This document shows positions 30,259-38,283 of a stretch of 64,000 nt of DNA, piece by piece. Below the pieces are notes generated by a model. The model did not search any database. It saw nothing but the letters and a program-made list of their open reading frames with translations, and had not been told where the DNA came from. Origin of the DNA: Candidatus Promineifilum breve (GTDB lineage: Bacteria; Chloroflexota; Anaerolineae; Promineifilales; Promineifilaceae); contig NZ_LN890655.1 of assembly GCF_900066015.1 (NCBI RefSeq), forward strand, positions 2,148,726 to 2,212,725, read 5' to 3'. A program made the position numbers and the translations under genes. Each line of letters opens with the position of its first letter. Positions within the stretch are counted from its first letter, which is position 1.

Positions 30259-33027
30259 ATGGCAACGGGAAAAAACGGCGGCAAATCGAACGGGACGCGC
30301 AAGGTCAGCGCCACGAGCAAGGGCAAAAGCGGCGCGCCGACCAAGAGCGCGGCCAAAAAACCGGCGGCCAAGAGCAAGAGCGCGGCCAAGAACAAAGCGC
30401 CGTCGCCCCGGCTCAACGACGGCCAGCGCCACCTGCTGGCCGGTATCGCCATCCTCTTCCTGACGGCCATCCTGCTTCTCAGCCTGCTCTCGCCCAATCA
30501 GGGGCAATTCACCCAGTGGCTATCGGGGCTGGCCGGGCTGGCCTTTGGGCTGGGCCGGGTCATCATCCCCATCGTCACCGGCGGCGTGGGCATCTATCTC
30601 GTCCTGCGCGGCATGGAGCAGCAGCCGGAATTGCCCTACCTGCGCCTGTTGGGTTTCGCCATCGTCTTCCTCGTCTTGCTGGCCTTCGCCACCATGGTGA
30701 CCTACCAGCGCGAGCCGACCTACGCCGACCTCTATGCCGTGGCCGCGGCCGGGCAGGGCGGCGGCTACACCGGCGCGCTTCTGGCGACGACGCTGGCCCG
30801 GCTGCTGGGCGATTGGGGGACGATTATCACCCTGGTGGTCATCGGCGCGGCCGGGGCGGTGCTGGTGTCGGGCCTCAGCCGCGCCCAGTTCGCCGGCTGG
30901 TTCACACGCGAGCCGCGCCCATCGACCGGGGCCGAGCCGGCCGCGCGCGAGGTGCGCATCAACCCCGGCCGCGAGAAACCGGTGGCCAAGCCCGAGCCGC
31001 CCGCCCAGATGCGCCTGATCCCCGACGGCGAAGCGGCCGACAACAAGACCCGCGCCGCCGCCAAGCCCGACAAGCCGCCCGCCCGCGAGAAAACCAAAAA
31101 GGGGCAAAAGGACACCGCCCCGCCGCCGCCCTTTGTCGGCGTCGAGCCGCCCACGGCCGCCCCCGGCTCGGTCTGGACGCTGCCGCGCGTGGCCGACGTG
31201 CTGGAATCGGGCACCGACGTGGACGTGAACAGCGCCTCCATCCGCGAGCGGGTGGAGGTCATCGAGCATACGCTGGAGAGCTTCGGCGCGCCGGCCACGG
31301 TGGTCGAGATCAACCAGGGGCCGACGATCACCCAGTTTGGCGTGGAGCCGAACTACATCATCCAGCGCGGCGGCAAGCGCACCAAGGTCAAGGTGGGCAA
31401 GATCGCCGGGCTGGCCGACGACCTGGCCCTGGCCCTGGCCGCCCGCTCCATCCGCATCCAGGCCCCCGTGCCCGGCAAGGGGTACGTGGGCATCGAAGTG
31501 CCCAACAGCGCCAAGGCCCTCGTCTCCCTGCGCGACGTGATGGAATCGACCGAGTACGCGCGCATGAAGTCGTCGCTGCGCATCGGGCTGGGGCAGAACG
31601 TGGCCGGGCAGCCCATCGTGGCCGATCTGGCCGTCATGCCCCACCTGCTCATCGCCGGGACGACCGGCTCCGGTAAATCGGTCTGCGTCAACGGCCTGAT
31701 AGCCTGCCTGCTGCTGCAAAACACGCCCGACGACCTGCGGCTGGTGATGATCGACCCCAAGCGGGTGGAATTGACCGGCTACAACGGCATCCCCCATCTG
31801 GCCGCGCCGGTGGTGGTCGATATGGATCGGGTCATCGGCACGCTGCAATGGGCGCTGCGCGAGATGGACAACCGCTACAAGCAGTTCGCCGGGGCCGGGG
31901 CGCGCAATATCGAAGAGTACAACCGCAAGCTGCGCCGTGGCGACCCCACCGCGACCAAGCTGCCCTACATCGTCATCTTCATCGACGAATTGGCCGACCT
32001 GATGATGCTGGCCCCGGAAGACACTGAGCGCTCCGTCACCCGTCTGGCGCAGATGGCCCGCGCCACGGGCATCCACATGGTCATCGCCACGCAGCGGCCG
32101 TCGGTCGACGTGGTGACCGGCCTCATCAAGGCCAACTTCCCGGCCCGCATCGCCTTCGCCGTCGCCAGCGGCACCGATAGCCGCGTCATCCTCGACGCCA
32201 CCGGCGCGGAGCGGCTCTTGGGCCAGGGCGACATGCTCTTCCAAAGCCCCGACGCCGCCGCGCCGGTGCGCCTGCAAGGGTGTTTTGTCAGCGACGGCGA
32301 ACTGGCCCAGCTCATCACCTATTGGCAGACGGCCCGTCGGGCGCAGATCATCGCCGCGCCGGGGACGACATCGCCCGCCGCCCGGCCCACGACCATCGCG
32401 CCCGACCGGGTGGTGAAGGGCACGGTGGTGCTCGTCGATCCCGATCCGGCGACCACTGACCGCCGCCGGCCGGCCGCCGCCGTGCCGCCGCCGGTGTCGC
32501 ATCTGAACGCACCGGAAGCGGCCCCCGACAAGCCCGCGCCGCAGCGCCGCGCGCCGAGCATTCCGACCACCCCGCCGGAGTCGCCGGCCTCGCAACCGAC
32601 CTTTATTGCGCCGACGCCTGTAAGACCACAGACCGCGGACGACAGACCATCCACCTTGGACGATCCGTCGTCTGTCGCCCATCGTTCGCCGGCCGACGAC
32701 GTCCTACAGCAACCGCTGTGGGAAGCGCTCCAGGAGATGGAGAACGGCAACGGCGAAGACGCGGGCGACGACGAACTGCTGCCGGAAGCCATCGCCCTGG
32801 TGCGCTCGCTCAATAAGGCATCCACGTCGCTGCTCCAGCGGCGCTTCCGCATCGGCTACACCCGCGCCGCCCGGCTGATGGACGCGCTGGAGGACGGCGG
32901 GATCATTGGGCCGCCGACGGGGACGAGTAAGGCGCGGGAGGTGTATGGGGAAGATGGGCAGCCGGCAGATCGTGAGGAAGGTGAAGGGAGAGAGGGAACG
33001 AGCGATACTGACGCTCCCATTGACTAG
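30259..33027 (+). CDS. ftsK: DNA translocase FtsK/SpoIIIE
   Basis: 922 aa. A Lys/Ala-rich start leads to four hydrophobic helices (LLAGIAILFLTAILLLSLL and others). The motor follows, with GTTGSGKSV as Walker A and VIFIDELADLMM as Walker B. A C-terminal gamma winged helix (LLPEAIALVRSLNKASTSLLQRRFRIGYTRAARLMDALE) binds polar DNA motifs. It pumps chromosome ends through the septum. Residues about 788-810 (PQTADDRPSTLDDPSS) are encoded by a repeat-like insert in the flexible linker ahead of gamma. TATAAT 25 nt before the ATG is its probable -10 box. Confidence 0.95.
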   Translation: MATGKNGGKSNGTRKVSATSKGKSGAPTKSAAKKPAAKSKSAAKNKAPSPRLNDGQRHLLAGIAILFLTAILLLSLLSPNQGQFTQWLSGLAGLAFGLGRVIIPIVTGGVGIYLVLRGMEQQPELPYLRLLGFAIVFLVLLAFATMVTYQREPTYADLYAVAAAGQGGGYTGALLATTLARLLGDWGTIITLVVIGAAGAVLVSGLSRAQFAGWFTREPRPSTGAEPAAREVRINPGREKPVAKPEPPAQMRLIPDGEAADNKTRAAAKPDKPPAREKTKKGQKDTAPPPPFVGVEPPTAAPGSVWTLPRVADVLESGTDVDVNSASIRERVEVIEHTLESFGAPATVVEINQGPTITQFGVEPNYIIQRGGKRTKVKVGKIAGLADDLALALAARSIRIQAPVPGKGYVGIEVPNSAKALVSLRDVMESTEYARMKSSLRIGLGQNVAGQPIVADLAVMPHLLIAGTTGSGKSVCVNGLIACLLLQNTPDDLRLVMIDPKRVELTGYNGIPHLAAPVVVDMDRVIGTLQWALREMDNRYKQFAGAGARNIEEYNRKLRRGDPTATKLPYIVIFIDELADLMMLAPEDTERSVTRLAQMARATGIHMVIATQRPSVDVVTGLIKANFPARIAFAVASGTDSRVILDATGAERLLGQGDMLFQSPDAAAPVRLQGCFVSDGELAQLITYWQTARRAQIIAAPGTTSPAARPTTIAPDRVVKGTVVLVDPDPATTDRRRPAAAVPPPVSHLNAPEAAPDKPAPQRRAPSIPTTPPESPASQPTFIAPTPVRPQTADDRPSTLDDPSSVAHRSPADDVLQQPLWEALQEMENGNGEDAGDDELLPEAIALVRSLNKASTSLLQRRFRIGYTRAARLMDALEDGGIIGPPTGTSKAREVYGEDGQPADREEGEGREGTSDTDAPID
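32622..32690 (+). repeat. ACAGACC-type palindrome inside ftsK
   Basis: AAGACCACAGACCGCGGACG and onward faces GTCGTCTGTCGCC, similar to the element at 7410-7485. It encodes the linker between motor and gamma domain. Confidence 0.7.
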
Positions 33028-33047
33028 CGCCGGATAGCGTTCTTCGG

Positions 33048-33494
33048 TCACCGGCGCAACACCTCAATTTCGCGCCAAACTTCTTCCAAAGTGGACGGCC
33101 CTAGTTGAAGGGGAATTCCAAGCCGATTGTACCGTTCCGCTAATTCAAAACGGTTCATGTGTAGGAGTTCGGCCGCCCGACCCAGGCTAATATCGTTGAC
33201 CTGGTGTGCAGCGACAATCTGATCCCATTTCGCTTGAATATCGCCACCGGCCTCTATGATTGATTGTTCAAGATCTCCTTCGGTTAAGCCTTCGGGCGCG
33301 GCAAAGGATTCGCCGCTCGGTTCACCCGCTAAAAAACGTACAGCGGCGCGAAGTAAGCGGTAATCAATAATGTCTAGAACAGCCACCTGTTCTTCGCCAT
33401 AGCTTTCGACCACGACCGGCCCGGAGCGACGAGCGTCATCTATTACCTTGCGCGTATTGCGAGCCAAATCAGTGCGGCTAATGAGAATCGTCAT
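33048..33494 (-). CDS. Phd/YefM-like antitoxin joined to UPF0175-like HTH
   Basis: 148 aa. Residues 1-50 (ILISRTDLARNTRKVIDDARRSGPVVVESYGEEQVAVLDI) match the DNA-binding Phd/YefM fold. The C-terminal half (SLGRAAELLHMNRFELAERYNRLGI) resembles the UPF0175 helix-turn-helix. No toxin gene adjoins it, so it may be a solitary regulator. GGAGG lies 6 nt ahead of the ATG. A repeat operator sits at 33508-33541. Confidence 0.7.
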   Translation of the reverse strand: MTILISRTDLARNTRKVIDDARRSGPVVVESYGEEQVAVLDIIDYRLLRAAVRFLAGEPSGESFAAPEGLTEGDLEQSIIEAGGDIQAKWDQIVAAHQVNDISLGRAAELLHMNRFELAERYNRLGIPLQLGPSTLEEVWREIEVLRR

Positions 33495-33507
33495 AGATCA
33501 CCTCCAT

Positions 33508-33541
33508 CACTTTACATACTTTACATACTTTGCGTAAAGTG
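33508..33541 (-). promoter_or_regulatory. Probable operator of the Phd-like gene
   Basis: Two exact 9-bp direct repeats ACTTTACAT (33509-33517, 33518-33526) and a third degenerate copy ACTTTGCGT (33527-33535) lie 14-41 nt upstream of the start codon. CACTTTAC at 33508-33515 and GTAAAGTG at 33534-33541 bracket them as an inverted repeat. This suits autoregulation by a Phd-type repressor. Confidence 0.6.
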
Positions 33542-33679
33542 AGCAACTGGTAGATCATTAGGCCACCTAAGGCGGACACACAGGTGCCCCCCTACCCATG
33601 ATCCGACAAGACCGGGCACCAATTGTCGGGCGAAGCGATCCAATTTCCACTATCCTATCTTTCAAAAGGAAGTCATGCC

Positions 33680-34561
33680 GTGAGTTCGCTCGAAAATATG
33701 AATCTGGCCCTGGCCTACATCGAAGACAACCTGACCGAGGAGATCGACTTCCGGCAGGTGGAGAGGTTAGCCCTGTGCTCGGAGTATCATTTCCGGCGGG
33801 TGTTCTCCTTTCTGGCCGGCATCACCCTGTCCGAGTATATCCGTCGCCGCCGCCTGACCCTGGCCGCGTTTGATCTGATCCATGACAACGCGCGAGTCAT
33901 CGATACGGCGATCAAGTACGGCTACCACGCGCCGGACTCGTTTGGCCGGGCATTCTATGGGCTGCATGGCGTGACGCCGACCGAGGCGCGCCAGGCCGGC
34001 CGGCCGCTCAAGGCGTTCCCGCGCATGACTTTCCAGATGACTGTGCAAGGAGCAAGTGAAATGAATTACCGGATCGTGGAAAAAGAAGGCTTTGCCATCG
34101 TGGGCCTCATGCGGCGCGTGCCGTTGATCTATGAGGGCGTCAATCCCCACATCGCCGCCATGTCGCGCGAGCTAAACGACGAGCTAATCCGCACCCTCAA
34201 GGCGCTCTCCAACGTCGAGCCGCAAGGGTTGATCAGCGCCTCGACCAATTTCACCGAGGGGCGGCAGGAAGGGGGCGAACTGGATCATTACATCGGCGTG
34301 GCGACGACGAGCGACCAGCCGGAGGGCCTGGCGCGGCTGGACGTGCCCGCGGGCGTATGGGCCGTGTTCGAAGCGGTCGGCCCTTTCCCGCAAGCATTGC
34401 AGAACGTCTGGGGGCGGATCTATTCTGAATGGTTTCCCACTTCGGGGTATAGCCTGGTGCCGGGGCCGGAGATATTGTGGAACGAAAACAAAGACTTCGA
34501 TTCGCCAACGTTCCGCAGCGAGATATGGATCCCGGTGGCGTCCCGTCCCATTTCTCATTAA
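33680..34561 (+). CDS. AraC-family regulator with GyrI-like domain
   Basis: 293 aa from GTG 33680, chosen because AAGGAAG lies 8 nt upstream and family members start near this point ([17 protein letters not shown]). Residues about 10-105 hold two helix-turn-helices ([20 protein letters not shown] and [18 protein letters not shown]). Residues from about 130 form a GyrI/SOUL-type ligand barrel ([16 protein letters not shown]). Such proteins often sense toxic amphipathic compounds, as in Rob/BmrR relatives. The target is unknown. Confidence 0.88.
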   Translation: MSSLENMNLALAYIEDNLTEEIDFRQVERLALCSEYHFRRVFSFLAGITLSEYIRRRRLTLAAFDLIHDNARVIDTAIKYGYHAPDSFGRAFYGLHGVTPTEARQAGRPLKAFPRMTFQMTVQGASEMNYRIVEKEGFAIVGLMRRVPLIYEGVNPHIAAMSRELNDELIRTLKALSNVEPQGLISASTNFTEGRQEGGELDHYIGVATTSDQPEGLARLDVPAGVWAVFEAVGPFPQALQNVWGRIYSEWFPTSGYSLVPGPEILWNENKDFDSPTFRSEIWIPVASRPISH

Positions 34562-34590
34562 AATCCGTTGTTGAAGATCGAATCATTAAC

Positions 34591-34682
34591 CACGGATAGA
34601 CACGGATTATACGGATCGGACGGATTGGATTTTCTCTCTATCCGTTAAATCCGTCCCAGCCGTGTTTATCCGTGGTTAAATT
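34591..34682 (+). repeat. ACGGATA/CCGTAA palindrome
   Basis: ACCACGGATAGACACGGAT and onward is mirrored by ATCCGTGGTT with inner CCGT units. It fills the gap between the AraC gene and menG. Similar fragments lie at 35416-35445 and 37750-37850. Confidence 0.8.
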
Positions 34683-34702
34683 ATTATTCTCAAAAAAAGC
34701 CT

Positions 34703-35413
34703 ATGGCCCACCTCCAAGGACAAGAACGCGCCGACTACGTGCAGGACATGTTCGCCCGCATCGCCGGCCGCTATGACACCATGAACCGGCTGATGACCTT
34801 CGGCCAGGACGTGCGCTGGCGGCGCGCCGTCATCCGGAAGGCCAATCTGCCGGCCGGCGGCCGGCTGCTCGACATCGCCACCGGCACGGGCGACATCGCC
34901 GACGAGGGGCGGCGGCAAGTGCCCGGCCTCAGCGCCATCGGCGGCGACTTCACCATCGAGATGATGCAAGCCGGCAAGCGCCTGCCCGGCCGGGAGTTCA
35001 TTCGCTGGACGGCGGCCGACACGCTGCGCTTGCCCTTCGCCGACGCCACCTTCGACGCCGTGACCTCCGGCTTCCTGATGCGCAATGTCATCGACGTGGC
35101 GGGCGCGCTGCGCGAGCAGGCGCGCGTGACCAGGCCGGGCGGCCGGGTGGTCATCCTCGAATCCAGCCCGCCCAAGGACAACCTGCTCAAGCCGTTCATC
35201 AAGATTCACCTGAACCATGTGATCCCCACCCTCGGCCGCCTCGTGGCCGGGGAGAGCGACGCCTACCGCTATCTGCCCGACAGCACCCAGGCCTTCCAGG
35301 GGCCGGAGCAACTGGCCGAGGCCATGCGCGCCGCCGGTCTGGCGAACGTGAGCTATCAGCTATTCATGTTCGGCACGATTGGCATTCATGTGGGGACGAA
35401 GAGGAAGAATTAG
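34703..35413 (+). CDS. menG: UbiE/MenG methyltransferase (demethylmenaquinone methyltransferase)
   Basis: 236 aa, SAM-dependent. It carries out the last step of menaquinone synthesis (MenG), as expected for a menaquinone user, although UbiE activity cannot be excluded. The SAM loop is LLDIATGTGDIAD near residue 55, and the family signature YDTMNRLMTFGQDVRWRR is intact. LKPFIKIHLNHVIPTLGRLVAGESDAYRYLPDSTQ is characteristic of UbiE/COQ5. No strong Shine-Dalgarno is visible. Its quinone product would be reduced by the NDH-2 encoded at 20281. Confidence 0.9.
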   Translation: MAHLQGQERADYVQDMFARIAGRYDTMNRLMTFGQDVRWRRAVIRKANLPAGGRLLDIATGTGDIADEGRRQVPGLSAIGGDFTIEMMQAGKRLPGREFIRWTAADTLRLPFADATFDAVTSGFLMRNVIDVAGALREQARVTRPGGRVVILESSPPKDNLLKPFIKIHLNHVIPTLGRLVAGESDAYRYLPDSTQAFQGPEQLAEAMRAAGLANVSYQLFMFGTIGIHVGTKRKN

Positions 35414-35447
35414 CTACGGATTTTTACGGAAGGGACGGATACTGATT

Positions 35448-36146
35448 TTGCTAAAAACTGTTGCTATTATTGGCTTGTTACTGGTGCTGGTTGCCTGTGC
35501 CCCGGCCCCGACCGCCACGCCCGCGCCGACAACCGTCGGCGCCACTGTAACCCCCGTCACCTCGCCAACCCCCGCGCCGGACGGGGATTCGCCGGCCGTG
35601 GGCGATGACGGCATCGTCTATGGCCGCACCGACGACGGCGCGTTCTTCCAGGGCGCGGCCGACGCCCCGGTGACGCTGATCGACTACTCCGACTTTCTGT
35701 GACCGACCTGTCGCGCCCACGTGCTGGGCGCCGAGCAGGACATCATCGCCAACCACGTCGCGACTGGCGAGGTGCGTCTGATTTACTGGCCCATGCTCGA
35801 CCTGGGGCCGAACAGCGAGAACGCCGCCGTGGCCGCCTTCTGCGCCGGCGAGCAGGACGCCGCCCACTTCTGGGCCTACCACCACACCCTCTTCGAGAAT
35901 CAGCGCAGTGTCTACCTGGCGCGGCGCGATTTCTTCGTGGAGACGGCCGCCGCGTTGGGGCTGGACGGCGCGGCGTTCGAGGCCTGTTACGACGGCGAAA
36001 CCACGCGGGCGCTGGTCATTGAACTGGACGAGGCGCGGCGGGCGATCGGGATTCGCCAGCGGCCGACGTTCGACATCAACGGCCACATCCTCCTCGGCGC
36101 GCAACCGTATGAGACCTTCGCCGAGGCCATCGCCGCTTCAAGATAA
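35448..36146 (+). CDS. DsbA-like thioredoxin-fold lipoprotein with in-frame UGA (candidate selenoprotein)
   Basis: Read through the TGA at 35700-35702 this is a 232-aa protein. It has a lipobox signal (LVLVACAP), a Thr/Pro-rich tether, then a DsbA-type thioredoxin domain whose strand VTLIDYSDFL runs into U85-P-T-C88. In relatives the motif is FxCPxC, so the TGA replaces the first redox Cys. The frame stays open for 147 codons after it, ending FDINGHILLGAQPYETFAEAI, a normal DsbA end. A hairpin at 35713-35731 suits a SECIS. The start is put at TTG 35448; GGAAGGGA lies about 12 nt upstream. The alternative is a pseudogene with a single nonsense change. Confidence 0.75.
35703..35739 (+). promoter_or_regulatory. 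Candidate bacterial SECIS element
   Basis: Ten nt after the UGA, GCGCCCA (35713-35719) and TGGGCGC (35725-35731) form a perfect 7-bp stem. The apical loop CGUGC begins 17 nt from the UGA, and its second base is G. CCTG (35707-35710) and CAGG (35736-35739) add a lower helix. As I recall the bacterial consensus, a G in the first two loop bases and a loop 16-37 nt from the UGA are required, and both hold. Confidence 0.7.
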
Positions 36147-36186
36147 CTCTTCTCTTCCCCGCCGTTTGCCGGTATGATCCAGCCTT

Positions 36187-36816
36187 ATGAGTCAACCCGA
36201 TTTGAGCGGTAAAGTTGCCATCGTCACCGGCGCGGGCCACGGCGCGGGGGCGGCCGTCGCCCGGGCGCTGGCCGCGGCCGGGGCGCGCGTGGCCGTCAAC
36301 GACATCAATCCCGACCGGGCCTATCGCGGCGCGGCCGAGTTGCGCGATGGCGGCGGGCTGGCCCTCGGCATCCAGGCCGACGTCAGCAATCGCTTCCAGT
36401 GCGTCCACCTGATCGAGACGACGCGCGCCGAGTGGGGTCGAGTGGATATTCTCGTCAACCACGCCAATATCTCCCCCACGGCCACCATTTTACGCATGGA
36501 CGAGTGGGAACTGATGCGCGTGCTCGACGTCAACGTGAAGAGCGTCTTCTTCATGTGCCAGCTCGTGGGCCGGGTCATGGCCGATCAACACCAGGCCGAT
36601 GGCCGGCGCGGGGTCATCGTCAATCTGACCGCGCCGGAGCCGGACGGCCCCGGCCACGCCGCCTACGCGGCCACGATGGGCGCGCTGCCCGCCTTCGGCC
36701 GCGCCTGCGCTCGCGAATTCGCGCCGTTGGGGATCAGCGTTCAGACCCTCCTCGCCGCGCCCACGCCGGAAGAGACAGCCGCGGCCGTAATGAGCGTGGT
36801 GACGCATTCCGAGTAA
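36187..36816 (+). CDS. SDR-family protein with altered active site
   Basis: 209 aa with an SDR Rossmann fold: TGAGHGAGAAVARAL near residue 14 for NAD(P), DVS at 65, NHANIS at 91 in place of NNAG and the conserved N of NVKS at 116. The catalytic tetrad is degenerate: Y160 is present but YxxxK reads Y-A-A-T-M164, and the Ser position is Thr (NLTAP). It may therefore be a non-catalytic or altered-chemistry relative. TATGAT ends 8 nt before the ATG, suggesting a leaderless mRNA. Confidence 0.8.
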   Translation: MSQPDLSGKVAIVTGAGHGAGAAVARALAAAGARVAVNDINPDRAYRGAAELRDGGGLALGIQADVSNRFQCVHLIETTRAEWGRVDILVNHANISPTATILRMDEWELMRVLDVNVKSVFFMCQLVGRVMADQHQADGRRGVIVNLTAPEPDGPGHAAYAATMGALPAFGRACAREFAPLGISVQTLLAAPTPEETAAAVMSVVTHSE

Positions 36817-36818
36817 CG

Positions 36819-36939
36819 CTCCCCCGCTCCCCCGCTCCCCCGCTCCCCTGCTCCCCTGCTCCCCTGCTCCCCTGCTCCCCTGCTCCCCTGCTCCCCTGCA
36901 TAAGAGAGGTGCGACGCACTTCAGAAAGTGCATCGCACC
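36819..36939 (+). repeat. CTCCCCTG tandem array plus GGTGCGACGCACTT palindrome, copy 5
   Basis: 36819-36899 is a direct array of CTCCCCTG/CTCCCCCG 8-bp units, without an inverted partner. 36908-36939 is the GGTGCGACGCACTT palindrome with one mismatch. The latter lies just upstream of the TACAAT box of the next gene. Confidence 0.9.
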
Positions 36940-36962
36940 GGGCTTGGCGGTACAATTAGGCT

Positions 36963-37745
36963 ATGTCCTTCCGCCAGATGCTTCCCTTCCTGTTCCTGAA
37001 CGTCGTCGTCTCGGCCGTGGTGGTGTTGTCCATCCTGTTCTGGTGGAGCAACCGCGACGGCATTGGGGCGGCGGCGACCGATACGGCCGCCGTGGCGACC
37101 CTGCCCGGTGGCGCGCTGCCCACGCCCATCATCGCCGCGCCGCCCTCGGGCACGATTCCGCCCACGGCCCCGGCCGCGCCGGCGGCGGGTGAGCCGGTCG
37201 TCCACACCGTGCAGGCGGGCGAGACGCTGAACATGATCAGCCAGCAATATGACGTCAGCATCGACGACATCATGGCCGCCAACGGCCTGGACAATCCCAA
37301 CTTCATCGGCGTCGGCCAGCAGTTGACCATCCCCGTCGGCGGCCTGCCGGAACCGACGATCGCGCCGACCGAGGCCCCGGCGGCCCTGCCCTCGCCCATC
37401 CCCACCGAACCGGCGGCGGCGGCCGGCGGCGCGGGCGCCATCGCCATTACCGGCATCCTCGACCCCGGCCTGCTGGAGACCGAGGCGGTGCAATTCGTCA
37501 ACAACGGGGCCACCGAGCAGTTGATGCAGGGCTGGAAGGTGCGCGACGAGGACAACAACGTCTATACCTTCGGCGGCGTCAGCATCTTTGGCGAGGGGGC
37601 GGGCATCCTGCTGCACACGCGGGCCGGCGACGATACCTTCAGCGACCTGCATTGGGGCCTGGGCGAACCCATCTGGCGCAGCGGCGAGAAGTTGACGCTG
37701 TGGGATGCCAATGAGCAGGTGGTGGCGACGTATACCGTGCCGTAA
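36963..37745 (+). CDS. Membrane-anchored LysM and lamin-tail-domain protein
   Basis: 260 aa. One N-terminal transmembrane helix (FLFLNVVVSAVVVLSILFW) anchors a Pro/Ala-rich spacer, then a LysM module (VVHTVQAGETLNMISQQYDVSIDDIMAANGL). After a second linker, a lamin-tail-like immunoglobulin fold follows (GLLETEAVQFVNNGATEQLMQGWKVRD). It probably faces outward and binds peptidoglycan. TACAAT (36951-36956) is 6 nt before the ATG. Confidence 0.8.
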   Translation: MSFRQMLPFLFLNVVVSAVVVLSILFWWSNRDGIGAAATDTAAVATLPGGALPTPIIAAPPSGTIPPTAPAAPAAGEPVVHTVQAGETLNMISQQYDVSIDDIMAANGLDNPNFIGVGQQLTIPVGGLPEPTIAPTEAPAALPSPIPTEPAAAAGGAGAIAITGILDPGLLETEAVQFVNNGATEQLMQGWKVRDEDNNVYTFGGVSIFGEGAGILLHTRAGDDTFSDLHWGLGEPIWRSGEKLTLWDANEQVVATYTVP

Positions 37746-37749
37746 GAAG

Positions 37750-37850
37750 AATTGGCTACGGATTCTCACGGAATAAACGGATTTATATTTTGAAACAGGT
37801 ACTCTTTCCGTATAAATCCGTCCTTTCCGTTAATCTCCGTAGCCATTTCT
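37750..37850 (+). repeat. GGCTACGGATT palindrome
   Basis: TTGGCTACGGATTCTCACGG and onward pairs with CCGTTAATCTCCGTAGCCA near 37827-37846. It fills the gap up to the ribosome-binding site of the 74-aa gene. Confidence 0.85.
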
Positions 37851-37872
37851 TATCTCCTGCGGAGGTGATACC

Positions 37873-38097
37873 ATGCGCGGATTAGTCAGTCCCAAAGGCG
37901 AGCAGTTCGGCTACGTCATCGGCGACGTCCTCTATACGATGGACGACGAGCCGAGCGGCCGGCTGCAAGGCGAGCATATCGTCGATCTGGCCGGCAATCC
38001 GGTCTGGCGCGTGGTGGGCGATGGCGTCTATGCCCTGAATGGCATGGAGACCATCGGCTTCCTGACCAGCGAGCGGCCCGATAACCAGGATTATTAA
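37873..38097 (+). CDS. Small conserved-looking hypothetical protein
   Basis: A 74-aa protein (MRGLVSPKGEQFGYVIGDVLYTMDD and onward) with alternating beta-strand character and two similar halves: VIGDVLYTMDDEPSG and VVGDGVYALNGMETIG. This hints at a small beta-repeat fold. CTGCGGAGGTG lies 9 nt before the ATG, a good ribosome-binding site. There is no membrane span and no known family; its function is unknown. Confidence 0.65.
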   Translation: MRGLVSPKGEQFGYVIGDVLYTMDDEPSGRLQGEHIVDLAGNPVWRVVGDGVYALNGMETIGFLTSERPDNQDY

Positions 38098-38275
38098 GAA
38101 AGAGAAACCACAGATTTCACAGATGGCACAGATTTCCAGAAAAAGAAATCCGTCTCGCCCGTGAATCACTGTAGCCATTACTTAAGAAGAGAATCCACAG
38201 ATTTCACAGATTTCGCAGATTAAAGAAAAGAAATCCGTCTTGTCCGTAAAAATCCGTAGCCAATTCTTCAGAGGA
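38098..38275 (+). repeat. CACAGATTT and CCGTAAAAATCCGT repeat cluster
   Basis: ACCACAGATTTCACAGATGGC (38107 onward) and ATCCACAGATTTCACAGATT (38192 onward) are direct copies of one arm, interleaved with AAATCCGTC-type arms of the other family. No complete palindrome forms, so this looks like two or more partly decayed elements. They account for the 186-nt gap before nfo. Confidence 0.75.
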
Positions 38276-38283
38276 AAACAACT

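Noticed and set aside
35700-35702. Simple nonsense mutation making a pseudogene
   Set aside because: Possible, but the TGA sits exactly at the redox Cys and is followed by a SECIS-like hairpin with correct spacing, while the remaining frame is intact.
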